Source: Agriotes lineatus (lineage: Eukaryota; Arthropoda; Insecta; Coleoptera; Elateridae). Taken from it: a stretch of DNA of 64,000 nucleotides. Below, piece by piece: positions 10,860 to 22,229 of the stretch. The notes beneath the pieces were generated by a model. That model had not been told where the DNA came from. It saw only the letters and a program-made list of their open reading frames with translations, and searched no databases. A program made the translations under genes and the position numbers. Each line of letters starts with the position of its first letter. The first letter of the stretch is position 1. The stretch covers positions 1 through 64,000 of the forward strand of contig CALNHX010007592.1 in the NCBI GenBank assembly GCA_940337035.1, in the 5' to 3' direction.

Positions 10860-12950
10860 TATGTGCACCCCTCGGTTATTTAGATAGATGGCAGTATTTA
10901 ATAGTAGTTTTGCAAGACAAAAATTGAAAATAACGCTTATTAGTACTTGCTACTCAATAACTAGTCGGCCTTCTAGTTCGAGTTAATTTTTGGCGTTTTT
11001 GCAATTGATTTTATGCTTTTAAATATTATTTCTAATCAAACGTTAATTGTAACTATCGCCAGCATATAGTTCTTTATATCTGTTATCGATTGAACTTCGA
11101 ACTGCAATTCGTTTGGGCAGTCTACAATAAATAACACTAATGTCTGAATTATCATAAAACGATTTGGACAGAATAATAGTTTTGGAAACACATTATAAAA
11201 ATATCATGTTAATTATGCAAATAACATAAGTAAATTGAACTGGGTTGCCATAAATTATGTAATTTTGATTATTCTCAATATTGCCTTCATTTTAACTTAC
11301 TGGCAACAAGTGTACTAAACGTACTAAATTATGGAAGAAAGTATGCAGGGTTTCATTTCGAGAAAGTCGATGAGGTCACCAGCCAAATGCACCAAAGAAA
11401 AAATTAACTGATTGCGCCAAAATGTAGACTAATTCCAATGAACACTATTTAGTCAAATGTTTTTGAAAAAATATATATTAACCTCAATAGGTATAACCCT
11501 TATTCCATTCTTGATGCTCATTCTGTATAATGACGATACATAATTATAGCCCTATATGTCAGCACTCTCAATACTAAGAGGTATATGCCTGTATTAATGT
11601 ATCAACCAAATAAATAATAACAACGTACGAATATTCCCAAATGTTTAAACAGGCTATATTAGAAGAGTCATATATATCAAGTCACCCACCCACAATGCCA
11701 CTGGATTAACATAACAGCTACGTTGAAAAAAAACACGTTTGTATGAAAAAAAAAGTATCTGTGGAACATACTTCAAGTTCCTATAAATAATTAAAAGATT
11801 TTAGAGGCCTTTGGACGTTTTATTAATTTTGAGGGAATTATACGCTACCTGGGCATAACCAATTTAATGAAAATATATTGTTAACGATTTGGTTTCGGCT
11901 AATAACTTGTAGGAATTAAACTCATTGTGTCCGTCACGGCCTCTCACTTGACGTGAAGACATTTCGTTAGAAGTTGTCACATTTTCTTTAAAAGTATAGA
12001 ACAACTTTCCGTTTCATTGTCATTTTTTGTAAACAAAAACAAGATTAGTTTTAGGGTCAATTGCTTCCGTGAAAATTGTATAGGCAGCAGACCCACATAG
12101 TGACATACTAACATTCCTTTCGGTCGAAATGATATTTTTTGATCTACTTTCTTGTATTTGTCAGAATTTAAACCAATATGTGATAATCGAGGAAAATCCC
12201 AAAATTACCATTATAACAAATTAAAACCACTTATAGCTTCCACAAAACAAAGTGTTATCGAAAGTGTGCAAATGCAATGAACTGCTTATATGACGAAATG
12301 TATATCGACTTGGGCTACGTTCCTATACGATTAAAATAGATGGATGACAGTCTTCGACTAATTAGTCAGTATTTCTCAGGAACTTAATAGGTATGTAAAT
12401 CCGACACTGGTTTCTGCACTATCACAACTCAATCTAATGGTCGATGTCGATACATAATTCGATGTCGATACATAATGGGCAGGAAGGGCCCGTTGTATTG
12501 TAAAGCATATAATTTCCTTTATGAATTTTCTATTTATATTGATTACTTTATTCCAAATCACGTGTGATATTAAGCAATTAACAACCTTTGTACCTACATT
12601 ATTTACATGATAGTGATAGGTATACATATAATGATCATCGCCTTCAACCACATTAGAAAAATATATTGCTCTTCTTAAATCAATTTCGAATGGATTCATG
12701 TATAGTAGACGAAGAAATGATAATAAATGAATACGGTAACCTACATTAAGGCATAAAAAAATAAGAAGGCTTCTGGCACATGAAGAAAGGGTACATATGA
12801 CACCACCTACAACTTTTTAATATTGTGAACCGGTAAAAAAAACGACGGTCACCCCAGGTACTACTTAATAGAACAAGATCATAAAAGGGAACTCCACTAC
12901 CTAATTTCTAGCTCAATACAACCAGTCTTTCTCCAGTTTTATTTAATGTT
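10860..12950. other. A+T-rich intergenic, nothing recognised
   Basis: No coding pattern. The 107-codon minus-strand frame at 12,376-12,699 has random composition and includes a local duplication (GATGTCGATACATAAT twice near 12,443), so I do not call it. Confidence 0.4.
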
Positions 12951-12959
12951 ACTTAGAGT

Positions 12960-13700
12960 GCTTCTCTAACTAGACATTGAAGAACTGCAAAATATGATAG
13001 AACATCTTAATCTAGAGCCAGAAAACGTAGAACTAAAAATTAACAGACAAAAAACAGAAATAATATCAACAAAAAATACAAATATTACCATAAACAATCA
13101 AGTAATGGAATATTCAGACAAATTACATAGGAAAATTATTAAAACCAGGAAACTAAACCAAACAGCTCAAAACAAACTAATTCATAAGATTAGCATTGCC
13201 AAAATATAAATAGTTAAAAACAGATGAATTCCGTCACACTTACGACAGAGAGTATAGCCCAACTGTGAATTGTCTCACCGATTCCGATTCCAATCGCCGA
13301 GGCTGCGGAAAAATTCCGGCCCCCGCGGGATTCGAACCGAGGACTGCTTAATGTAAGCCCAGCGTTTTCCGAACTGCCCTACCCGGCTTCTGCTGTTGAC
13401 TAGAAACTTAACCGAGCAAAACGCAGAGACATAGAGAGAAAATGTTACACTACATGATAAGATTGAATTAGTAACCAGGATATTCACTCAAAAATTAAGG
13501 TTATAGATGCAGCCGAACACACACCCACACGAAAGCGGAGATGGGCAGGATACAACGGCACCCACGGAACGTAAACAAGGAATTGCCACAATGGAGAACC
13601 TGGATGGGTAAAAGAGGCATAGGTCGTCCACAGACAAAACACAAGAGCTGGAAAGTAACAATGGAGGCCTACATCCGATACTACATGGAATAAAATAGTG
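12960..13700 (+). mobile_element. LINE relic (RT C-terminal part), interrupted by a SINE
   Basis: The frame at 12,994-13,209 reads as an RT thumb region, with LKINRQKTEI (family: L.IN..KTE.M) and NNQVMEYSDKL. After a SINE at about 13,260-13,395 the LINE resumes in other frames with NLTEQNAETWRENV and HDKIELVTRIF-like text. It then gives a WAGYNGTHGT block and a WRTWMGKRGIGRPQTK block near 13,590, the C-terminal GKR..GRP motif of jockey-like elements. Stops and frame changes throughout mean it is a dead copy. Confidence 0.7.
13260..13395 (-). mobile_element. tRNA-headed SINE (minus strand) inside LINE relic
   Basis: On the minus strand the head carries an A-box-like TAGGGCAGTTCGG (13,369-13,381) and a very good B box GGTTCGAATCC (13,328-13,338), 30-35 bases apart. 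This is RNA polymerase III internal promoter spacing. The anticodon region is not clean enough to name the tRNA. The body end is uncertain (about 13,250-13,260) and no tail is clear. It splits the LINE coding remnant, so it is the younger insertion. Confidence 0.65.
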
Positions 13701-14170
13701 CTTCTTTAATGTCTGATTTTGTCTTTGAGTCTGGTTCGTTATGTGTTCGTTTTTAGGTCTATTACCATACCGAGTAATTTGTGAAGTACTGAAGCCCTAG
13801 CAGCAGATAACAAAGGTGTACTATTGACAAACTGTGAGTAACTGTGCATCACATCGATTTGTTATTGTTAGCTGTTGGTGCTAATGTTAATGCACGTTAG
13901 GCTGTAAATTTATTAATAAATATGGCAATGTAATGTCATTCTTCCAACCCCTCCTTAGATCGTGCCGACAAGCCCAACAAAAATTCTCGCTAAAACCTTC
14001 ACAGGTAGAGCTACGTGTTCGTAGGGTAGGCATACGTCCGATGCTATTACACAACATCTGGGAAACTGAACTATAGATTTTTGTCCTAAATATTTTAAAA
14101 ATAATATTGTTTGTTGAATGGCTTTTTTGCAATTCTGTTATAGGCGTTCGATATTTAGTCATGTAGGGCG
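13701..14170. other. Intergenic, nothing recognised
   Basis: A 97-codon minus-strand frame overlaps this stretch (13,887-14,180) with no recognisable motif. The region lies between two LINE relics and could be further degraded LINE, but I cannot show it. Confidence 0.3.
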
Positions 14171-14179
14171 GAAATACCA

Positions 14180-15024
14180 AAAAGACAGCGAATAATTGGT
14201 AGTAGAAAGTATTGCTATCTGTGGTGTGACAGTATGGGAAATACTCGGGAAATATCAGTAAAAAAATTACAGCAAAACTAAGGGCGATGGAAAAGGATTG
14301 TCGGTGACGAAGCTGTAGTTTATCGACAATGGCGCTTGATCAAAGGTAAACACAGGCATCATTAATACAATAGAAGCTAAAATATTAATTTGGTATAATC
14401 CTATGAGAAAAGTGTTAGAAAATAGAGGGCCTCAAAAAGCGTGCAAATGGCAACCAACAGTATAAATAGAAAGAAGGTCAAAATTAACCTGGTACCGAGC
14501 TTTGTAGAGTAGTGGTTAGCACGTCTGCTTAGCATTCGGGAGTCGCGGTTTCGATTCCCTGGCCGTCTGCTCTGATTCAGGTTGGGGCTGTACTTCTCCA
14601 CCTTTCCTGGCCTCTCTTCTATTCTCCAGCCCTCTTTTCTCTCACCCATCCTATAATTCCCGTTATTGACAGTTAGGGGAATTGAAATGACCCTGAACCT
14701 TTACCTTTTTTAATTACCCTGCTTTAGGAGGCCATGAACAAAAGAGACTAGAGAGGCTGAAAAATATGGTAACTGAGGTGCGAGAAACGCCGAAAGTGTA
14801 AATAGTTCGCTTTATTAATACATGTGTGTAAAAAGTTATCAGATCTGATCGATGGCTTGGCAGGTATTGAGAATGGATCAAACCGGAGAAACACAAACTG
14901 GATGAACACAGCCAAGAGTAGACCTAGACATGGAGAAGACAAATGCAGATCAGACTAGAGAGAACGCAGGAGCAAAATAGAGAAGAAACAGAAACGGCGA
15001 AAAACAGAAGGGACTGAGAGGTGC
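14180..15024 (+). mobile_element. LINE relic C-terminal segment, interrupted by a SINE
   Basis: Near 14,275 the translation reads LRAMEKDC followed by RSCSLS, matching the L.A.E.D..RRS...SR block found downstream of RT in jockey/RTE-like ORF2 proteins. After the SINE (about 14,495-14,715) come EAMNKRD and, near 14,900, WMNTAKSRPRHGED-like basic text typical of the far C-terminus. Stops are frequent. The right end is cut by the hAT-type insertion whose target duplication starts at 15,025. Confidence 0.6.
14495..14715 (+). mobile_element. tRNA-Ala-like-headed SINE
   Basis: The head has an A-box-like TAGAGTAGTGGTTAGCACG (14,505-14,523), an anticodon arm CTGCTTAGCATTCGG compatible with AGC (Ala), and a B box GGTTTCGATTCCC (14,548-14,560). 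A pyrimidine-rich body (CTCTCTTCTATTCTCC) and a T-rich end near 14,715 follow. The head is too diverged to be a functional tRNA and is joined to a long body, as expected for a SINE. It lies within a LINE relic and is therefore younger than it. Confidence 0.75.
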
Positions 15025-15032
15025 CTGTATAG
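15025..15032. repeat. 8-bp target duplication (left) of outer hAT-type MITE
   Basis: CTGTATAG sits immediately left of the TAGGGATGTCG terminus and is repeated exactly at 16,642-16,649. Eight-bp duplications are diagnostic of hAT insertion. Confidence 0.9.
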
Positions 15033-15417
15033 TAGGGATGTCGGCGGGTACCCGGGTAGATCGGTAATAGTCAACCCGGGTATATTTTCAGGACCCGGGT
15101 ACCCGACTACTAAATTATGTAATTTCCAGAAAGTCAGCCTTTTTCAGAAAAGATGATAAGAACTTAAAAACAATAGGAATAAGCTCTAGAAAAACATAAC
15201 CATGCATTAATAACAAGAATCACCCCATCCATACCACATAATGTTGGTTCCTGTTTCATATAAGGCAATAAATCCGCTTCACGGAAATATTGCAACAAAT
15301 CAATAGTACAATAATAAATCGCGTCAGTGTTGGATGAAGTAACATAAACATCATCTGTGTGATGTTGACGCTGCTACCAATTTTGGACAAAAAGTCACGT
15401 ACTTGAATTTGATAGCA

Positions 15418-15425
15418 CTTGGAAG
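15418..15425. repeat. 8-bp target duplication (left) of inner hAT-type MITE
   Basis: CTTGGAAG directly precedes TAGTGATGGGC and recurs exactly at 16,415-16,422. Confidence 0.9.
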
Positions 15426-16414
15426 TAGTGATGGGCTTATTCGAATGAAATTTAACCGGTTATCCGGTTATTGAAATAACCTCTGTAACTCGTTTTCGTT
15501 CCAAGTATTCGAATGAAAAATAACCTCATATTGATACGTACTACGTGCCGTATCTCAGCGACCTGCGAGTGATCGAATTCTGTAAATAATACGTCATTCA
15601 GAACCATAAGTAAGACAGATTGTACTGATTGACCCAAGTGAGGCTCGCGGCTGCTCGTTGATGTTATTAACACATTTGAGACTCCCAGTCGATCAGTTAA
15701 ATTTATGGGGCCGTTCCTATTAAAGATAACGCTCTGCTGAGTATGAGATTTGCCGAAGCTGTGTTGGTATTAATTTATAACGGCCTAAATTTTTGCTTCG
15801 AAACGCTGTTGATTATGCCTAATAAGGGATAAACAGAAAGCGAAATAAGATTTTCCAATATCGTAACAGATTTATATTTAATTTTTAACAACGGAGCAGT
15901 CGATGCCCATCCGTCGTCATATGATACGAACGTGGGACAAGAAGTGGATTTCGATGTTTAAAATTTTAAGTGTGCGTCCTTAGAACCGCGGAAGGCTGAA
16001 TGTAGATAAATTATGGATTCTAAAATATACCGGTATGATGTGCAAGCGAAAGGGAAGGGTGGCTACTAGAGAATTTTAGGAACTAAAAATAGATTCAATA
16101 GATACTTTGTATTCGCATATTAATAATTTCTTTATGATTAGTATTGAAATAGCTATTCTCAATGGTTTTAAACTCCTTAGAAAACAAATAAAAATCATTT
16201 ATACAATTATTATAATTAACGATTAACTGAGTTTCTCTGCTATCTGTAAGTTACGGTGCCGATGCAGATGACGGTGAACCGCCAACCGGCGAAATCGAAA
16301 CGAATCGAGAGCCAAAATTTATTCGAATAATTATTCAAATAATCATTCGGTTATTAATATCATTCGAATGCAAATAATTCGGTTATGAAAATTGTCCGGT
16401 TATGCCCATCACTA
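15426..16414. mobile_element. Inner hAT-type MITE (AACCGGTTAT family), 989 bp
   Basis: The termini are TAGTGATGGGC and GCCCATCACTA, a perfect inverted repeat of hAT type, with an exact 8-bp duplication CTTGGAAG. Subterminal regions repeat TTCGAATG and CCGGTTAT on both sides. The interior has no transposase-like frame; the 73-codon frame at 15,452-15,673 is chance. A 240-bp terminal fragment of the same family lies at 7053-7292. It sits inside the element at 15,033-16,641, so it inserted later. Confidence 0.92.
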
Positions 16415-16422
16415 CTTGGAAG
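16415..16422. repeat. 8-bp target duplication (right) of inner hAT-type MITE
   Basis: CTTGGAAG, identical to 15,418-15,425. Confidence 0.9.
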
Positions 16423-16641
16423 TGTGAACATATTTACGAATAACAGACGACCTGTATAGTTTGAATTGGTGAGTAGGTACTAATTCAATTTAGTTCAGTT
16501 TAAAACTCGAGGCGTAAAAGAAATAAATTGTAGCTACTTCAGATGTTCACCAACCTTTTTGTTATATATTTCGGGTACCCGGAATACCCGGGTACTGCTT
16601 TCGGGTACCGGTTTGCTTTTAGACCGGGTACGACATCCCTA

Positions 16642-16649
16642 CTGTATAG
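16642..16649. repeat. 8-bp target duplication (right) of outer hAT-type MITE
   Basis: CTGTATAG, identical to 15,025-15,032. Confidence 0.9.
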
Positions 16650-17590
16650 GTACTGATACTGAGTATGCGGTAGAAGAGGTTTCGACTAATAAAAATATTC
16701 ACTCAATGATAATCGAACCACTTTATAAGAAAATATCTTTTATTGCTATCAAATAAGTAAGATTTCAATCTATTTCAACATTTCTTCCAATCAAGCATAT
16801 GCAGGTTGACGTTACAATGATTTATTATAAGATGCGCTTCTTAAGTTGTCGCATCTGAAATTAAATATTTGTTGGAACCGGCATTAAGTAATTGCAGATG
16901 ATGCATTGTAGATAGCTCCCACGGAATTTTCTCACGAACATAGTAAATTCGCGCATAGTAATGGATTTATTGAGTAATATTCTCATTTGAATGAAATTCA
17001 ATTGTATTTAGGCAGTCCCACATACTGCGGGAACAACTGGAACTGATCCACGTTTTCTAAAGTGACACACCTGAGTTCAGAGCATAAATTAGCCGCAAAA
17101 GCCAATGCCTTAGCAAATACGTAAACAATAAACAATACTCGCATTATATAATAATGTCGAGGGCACATTACGAAACTCGCACGCAGAATTGTGCAAATGG
17201 AAATTCTGGATCCCTGTGTATGTATAGGGCAAATAATACACCAACGGATATTGTTTTACATTAGAATTCTTAGCAGGCTTGCTTGTATTTATAAGAATAT
17301 GAGAAAGTAGATCACCAACGTAATGCGATTTTCAATTACTGTTAAGCGATCTTTCGCTAATGGAAGCGGCAGGAAAAGTCCTATTTGTTGTAAAACGGGA
17401 ACGATAACCCTGTTACTACGTACATTCTTGCTGTATGTACATGTTTCCTAAGTAGTAAGATACGAGGACGTATTGATAATTTTTAGCCCGGTGGTCTGGA
17501 ACAAAACGCCGATTGAACAAAGTAGTATTATTCTACAACATACTTCTTTTTTTAACCCTCTTAACGCCGATCGGTAAGCATGCTTCATTT
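16650..17590. other. Intergenic, nothing recognised
   Basis: A+T-rich sequence without supported features. Confidence 0.4.
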
Positions 17591-17599
17591 TAATAAAAT

Positions 17600-18300
17600 C
17601 TACCTTCAATCAGTGCAATCTGAGATGTACATTATTGTGGACGATATTGTCCTGTGTGAACATAATTAAATAATGGAAAACACTAGAAATTTGGAAACGT
17701 GTAAATGTGGATCTAAATCAACAGTAACTCGTTAGTAATACCGACAGAAGAAGAAAATATAATTGCAAATCTGAAAGGTTTTCATTAGGCAAAGAATAGA
17801 TTATGAAATGCACTGAAGAATGGAGACAACTGAGAAATTGTTACAAATGCCCAATCGAACGTTTCTAAACAATAAAGAAACATCGAGGAAGACAAAACGA
17901 ATAGTGTCTAAAACGATATACTACATATATGCCCAGTCTAATCTACGGATGTGAAATCTAGATACAGACGGATAAACAAAGGTAAAGCCCTAACCATTAG
18001 GGGTTTAAAACAATGTTAGGAACAATATCATAAGAGAAGTGCTAGACCAGCGGCACCAGCTATAGCAGAAAGAAAACTACGACGGTTGGACATCTAGAAA
18101 GGGTGGATAAAAATAAACACGGGAAAACTGAAGAGGTAGACCGAGAAAAACGTAGGAGTGTAAATGAACTACTCGCAGATAAAGAAAAGAACTGGAAAGA
18201 AACAAAATAGATAACTATACACTGGAAGGAATGGCTTACATTAATAAAAGAGATGCTGCAGTAAATATAGCGGAAAAGGCTGTCATCACGCAATAAGCTA
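17600..18300 (+). mobile_element. LINE relic from RT catalytic motif to C-terminus
   Basis: Near 17,636 the translation reads VDDIVLCE, a damaged form of the RT catalytic (F/Y)ADDIVL motif. It is followed by ENTRNLETCKCG, then near 17,935 by a SLIYGCEI block (family LLYGCETW). A basic C-terminal remnant near 18,100 follows (GHLERVDKNK, then KTEEVDREK). Several stops and shifts show it is dead. It ends near the start of the MITE at 18,304. Confidence 0.7.
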
Positions 18301-18303
18301 CAC

Positions 18304-18616
18304 TGTTCTTGTTAAAATAGAATTTCGGCTTAGACCGTGTAGTCTTTGTAGATAAATACCCAGCATTCTCTGGCTTAATATGTCTTGCACCTTGTGAACA
18401 CGAGCAAGAAACTGCGCGATGGCTATGTTCTTTGGTGGCTCGTGTTGTTTGAGTACCTTGAGAATGAGGATACTTAGCCAGATTTTGGTCTTATTGCTGT
18501 TTGTGCACCCATATTGACAAACGTTAGTTTGCAAGGCACATTAACCCACAGAATGCTGGGTTTTTATCTACAAAGACTACGCGGTCCAAACCGAAATTCC
18601 ATTTTAACAAGAATAA
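18304..18616. mobile_element. Foldback MITE, about 313 bp, about 70-bp inverted repeats
   Basis: The arm at 18,307-18,375 (TTCTTGTTAAAATAGAATTT through GATAAATACCCAGCATTCT) pairs with 18,549-18,614 (AGAATGCTGGGTTTTTATC through AAATTCCATTTTAACAAGAA) with few mismatches. The 78-codon minus-strand frame within it is not a gene. Superfamily and exact ends are uncertain. Confidence 0.75.
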
Positions 18617-18648
18617 TTTGAGTAACCGCGCAAGCCTCAAACAATATA

Positions 18649-19328
18649 CAGTGGGAGTGTAAAGTCTGGAACCATCTAAATAGAACTTTTATCACGTCAA
18701 TTTTATTTTAAATAAGACGTATTTTACTGCAATTGTCACTTTTAGATTATCTTTTGTTTTTGAGTTATGACGTTTGCGATAATTTTTTTAAATGGAAACC
18801 CTAAATTTTTATGATAAATTTGGACAGAGCATGAAATTCTAAGACCATATACGTTAAAAAAGTATTACAACAGAAATCGAATAAAAATCAAGTAGCCATG
18901 AAACAATGAGTTAGCCCTAAATTATAACAGTTTTTCATAGTTTGTTTATCTGTTTTTGAACTGTGCTCTTAATTAAATAAATAATGGTGCGATATTTGAG
19001 TGAAAATGGACGAATTGAAATTTTAGTATTGAGGGGATGTGGTAATCGTACGATTTTCTCGAAAATTTCAAAATACAGTATCATGCTTCTTTTTGGCGTA
19101 TTTGGTCTTAGAATTTCATGCTCTGTCCAAATTCATCATAAAAAATTCGGGTTTCCATTAAAAAAATTATCGCAAACGTCATAACACAAAAACAAAAGAC
19201 AATCTAAAAGTGACAATTACAGTAAAATATGTGTTTTTTTAAATGAAAATTGACGTGTTCGAGGGTTTCTTGCAAAAACATTTGATAAAAGTGTTATTTC
19301 AGAAGTTCCAGACTTTACACTCACACTG
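18649..19328. mobile_element. Tc1/mariner-type foldback MITE, 680 bp
   Basis: Starts CAGTGGGAGTGTAAAGTCTG and ends CAGACTTTACACTCACACTG, each flanked outside by TA (18,647-18,648 and 19,329-19,330), the target duplication of the Tc1/mariner superfamily. The inverted arms run inward for about 200 bases (for example AAGTGACAATT.. and the GACAGAGCATGAAATTCTAAGACC block) at high identity. No transposase is present; the 66-codon frame at 18,984-19,184 is chance. Confidence 0.85.
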
Positions 19329-19439
19329 TATATATATAAGCTGTACTGGCTTCCATACAATTGTTAATTCGTTGTTAACCCATGTATTTATTTTTGAGGG
19401 AATTGACTGAAGGTGCTGAGACTGTAGCTTCAGGGAGTG

Positions 19440-20575
19440 AATTCAATAGATTAAAGACTTGATTGGAGAAGAAATGTATACGGCCATGGAAGAACTCGGA
19501 TTTCAAGGACAATTAATCAAACTCACCCGGTTAGCTATGAGGGCAGTAGTGTACAAAGTCATAATACAAGAAGACTTATCCCGTCCCTTTACTACCAATA
19601 AAGGTCTTCGCCAGGGAGATACTCTATTCTCTTTCTACTGTTTAATATCATCCTTGCAAAAGTAGTAAAATATTTGGACACTGAAATCAGAGGCACCATA
19701 TTTAATAATCTTTCCAAATACTTGCGTACGCGGACTATTATAGACATTGTTGGCAGAAGTGTGGTGGATAGGAAAGATGCATTTATCATCTTAGAGAAGG
19801 CCGCAATCAGTGAAAGCCGACAAGTAAGAGTCCGACAGAACCTCATAATTGACGAATATAACTCGAAAGCGTAAGGGAATTTGTCTATATCGCAAGTTAA
19901 CCGAGGCAATAACACCAGTGAAGAGATCCAGAGACGCATAGTATTGGCAAACAGATGTTACTATGGATTTAAGAGACATATGAAATGAAAAAAACGTCCT
20001 AAAACCAATAGAAGTTAAATTATATAAATGGCTGACCGGAGGACCATAGGTTATAAACAAGAAGGATGAAAATTCCCTTTGAACGAAAAGTGCTAAGGTA
20101 TATGGGGCAATAAATGAATACGAATATTAGCGTAGACAGCATAATTTCGATCGCTACTAAAAATACAATGAGGGTGATATTATATCCACAATCAGAATCG
20201 AGAGGTTACAACGGATAGCGCATGTAAAGCGAAAGGATGAAGATAAACCAGTAAAACTAATCTTGAAAAATAAACTTGCAGGACACCCAAAAACTAGGTA
20301 TATGGATGTGATCGAAAAAGACCTGAACCACATTGAGTGCACCGATGAAGAGCAAAGGCAAGAAACTCGAGTCAATAGCGGAACATTTTTGAAGAACTCA
20401 AGGCTCACAATGGTAATGATGATAATAAAGAAAAAGGCGTTTGGGAAAACAAAAAAAATAAATAAAAATAGGAAAAACTTGAAAATAATCAAAATAGATA
20501 ACTATAAACCGAAGGAATGTCATATATCATAGAGAGACTGCAGTAAATATAGTGTCAACATGAACTTTAAAAATC
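19440..20575 (+). mobile_element. LINE relic with RT and C-terminal remnants
   Basis: The frame at 19,459-19,665 reads YTAMEELGFQGQLIKLTRLAM then TTNKGLRQGDTL, the classic RT fingers-palm block in which GLRQGD is conserved. After shifts, 19,674-19,874 and following text give a thumb remnant (SEEIQRRIVLANRCYYGFK near 19,917). The frame at 20,263-20,532 gives a C-terminal block (KNKLAGHPKTRYMDVIEKDL, family GRRR.GRPR.RW.D.VE.DL). Stops separate the parts, and several longer minus-strand frames here are shadows. Confidence 0.85.
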
Positions 20576-20579
20576 TTGA

Positions 20580-22000
20580 AACCTACGGATAAAAGAGGAC
20601 AGATTATGTATGCATGTAGGCATGTAATAAAATCATATTAATTCCAGCTCTAAGCATAATAATCATAACTCTCATACCGTCAGACATGTTCCTTGAGATC
20701 TGATGATTCTGTTACTTTGATGTTTGATATGGAGCCCCATTACGTTCTTAAGTTTAGTAATCGACACAACAAAATATGTTATTTCTAGATAACTGGCGAA
20801 TAAATTCGAAATCATGACCATGAATATTGTGTTCGAAATAACACCTTACTCAATTCTCTCGCTATCAATTTTTGCAATGTCCATCTTGACTATGAAGAAT
20901 AGTGTGGGCACACAATTTGTTGAGCATTTTTCATGGTGCAATTTCAAACGATCGGACTTCTTTGTCAGAAACAATCATCCTTCTACATAAGAAGATTGAA
21001 ATTTATATCTCTGGCAACAGGCGCAGAAGCCATTGATATCAGTAGCAACAGATGATGTAAGAACGGACGAAGTCCTGTCTTGTTTTATTTTAACCTACCT
21101 CTCTCACTAAGAACAAAGAGTTGTTTTTATTTACTTCTTAAGGCATTCAACTATATAAATTGTTCTTCTATAAAAAAGAACTTCGATTAATTGGCCAACA
21201 AAAGTACCTACGTTCAATGTAAACAAACGAATATAAAACAAATTAATGACAGTCCGACAATACCAAGTGGGCTACTAGTAGCTACAGATCCTGATAACCA
21301 ACATTTATAAGAACCTTGCTTCCTCAATTATATATCTAACAGAACAAAGGATGCATCACAACGGTGAAATAGCTAGCCTTCCAAGTATTGCAACCGCACC
21401 AAATCCTTGTCTGTTATAGGCATTTCCAACTAACATTAGTCGTTATTTTTATATTCTCTCTAACAGTTATGTAAAAGTAAAAAACCTTTTTAATTTGTAC
21501 TGGACATAAGTAATCGACGCAAAACAATTTTTCCATCACTGTAACTAACTTATAACAAATAAAGCAGCGTGAATAATCGATTTCCCACAAAAGATACCAT
21601 CAATAAATCTTGCGTTGTTGAAAAACTAATTATGGAGAGAAACGTCATTCAAAGGTACAAATAGTAACTGAGTTTAGATAAAACCATTCGCAGTAATAGT
21701 TGTAAAATATATCTTCAAAACGTTACCGGCTAAGTTATTAATACACCGCGAAGCATATATTGCATCGTGGAAAAAGAGCACCTAAGGTTAATAACGTATA
21801 AACAACCCATTCAGTATTGTGGTTGTTCTGTTATGATTATGAGAAACAGACTCCTTTTGACTTGATTTCGTCACAAGGTTATCTTGAAAGGAATCTCTCG
21901 TGTTTAAAATTAATTAAACTGATTGTTTGGCTACCGCAGGTTAGCTAATTTTTTCGTTTTTTTTTTTAAATAAATATTTTGAAATTTTGGGAACTGTTAA
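20580..22000. other. A+T-rich intergenic, nothing recognised
   Basis: No coding pattern, tandem or inverted repeats noticed. Confidence 0.45.
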
Positions 22001-22004
22001 TATA

Positions 22005-22223
22005 CTCCGGACAAAATTAATGCATCAGAAACTAAATATCCTGAAAAATAAATTTTCCATATTATTATAAGTTGTAAATTGTCCCGTTTTCCTCAAATAC
22101 ACAATACATTTTCACTAATCCTTTATAATAGTCCTTTTTACTATTGCAAAGCTCCAACACATAATAATATGAAAAATTTTATTTTCACAATATTTTTTGT
22201 GTTGCGTTAATTTTGTCCAGGAT
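22005..22223. mobile_element. Short TA-flanked MITE, about 219 bp
   Basis: The left end CTCCGGACAAAATTAATGCA and right end TGCGTTAATTTTGTCCAGGAT form an inverted repeat of about 20 bases, with TA just outside on both sides (22,003 and 22,224). The interior is A+T-rich and non-coding. Probably of Tc1/mariner type from the TA target. Confidence 0.75.
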
Positions 22224-22229
22224 TATATT

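Larger units (their letters stand above)
15033..16641. mobile_element. Outer hAT-type MITE (CCCGGGTA family), split by a second hAT MITE
   Basis: The ends are TAGGGATGTCG and CGACATCCCTA, a perfect 11-bp inverted repeat flanked by the exact 8-bp duplication CTGTATAG. Subterminal regions on both sides are crowded with GGGTACCCG / CCCGGGTA palindromes (15,045-15,110 and 16,570-16,630), plausible transposase binding sites. No transposase is encoded. Without the inner insertion and its duplication the element would be about 0.6 kb. The open frame at 16,559-16,756 crosses the right end and is not a gene. Confidence 0.9.

Noticed and set aside
12376..12699. 107-codon minus-strand ORF
   Set aside because: No recognisable pattern, and it crosses a local direct duplication.
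19592..20492. Minus-strand ORFs of 89-115 codons
   Set aside because: Antisense shadows of the LINE relic whose GLRQGD and C-terminal motifs read on the plus strand.
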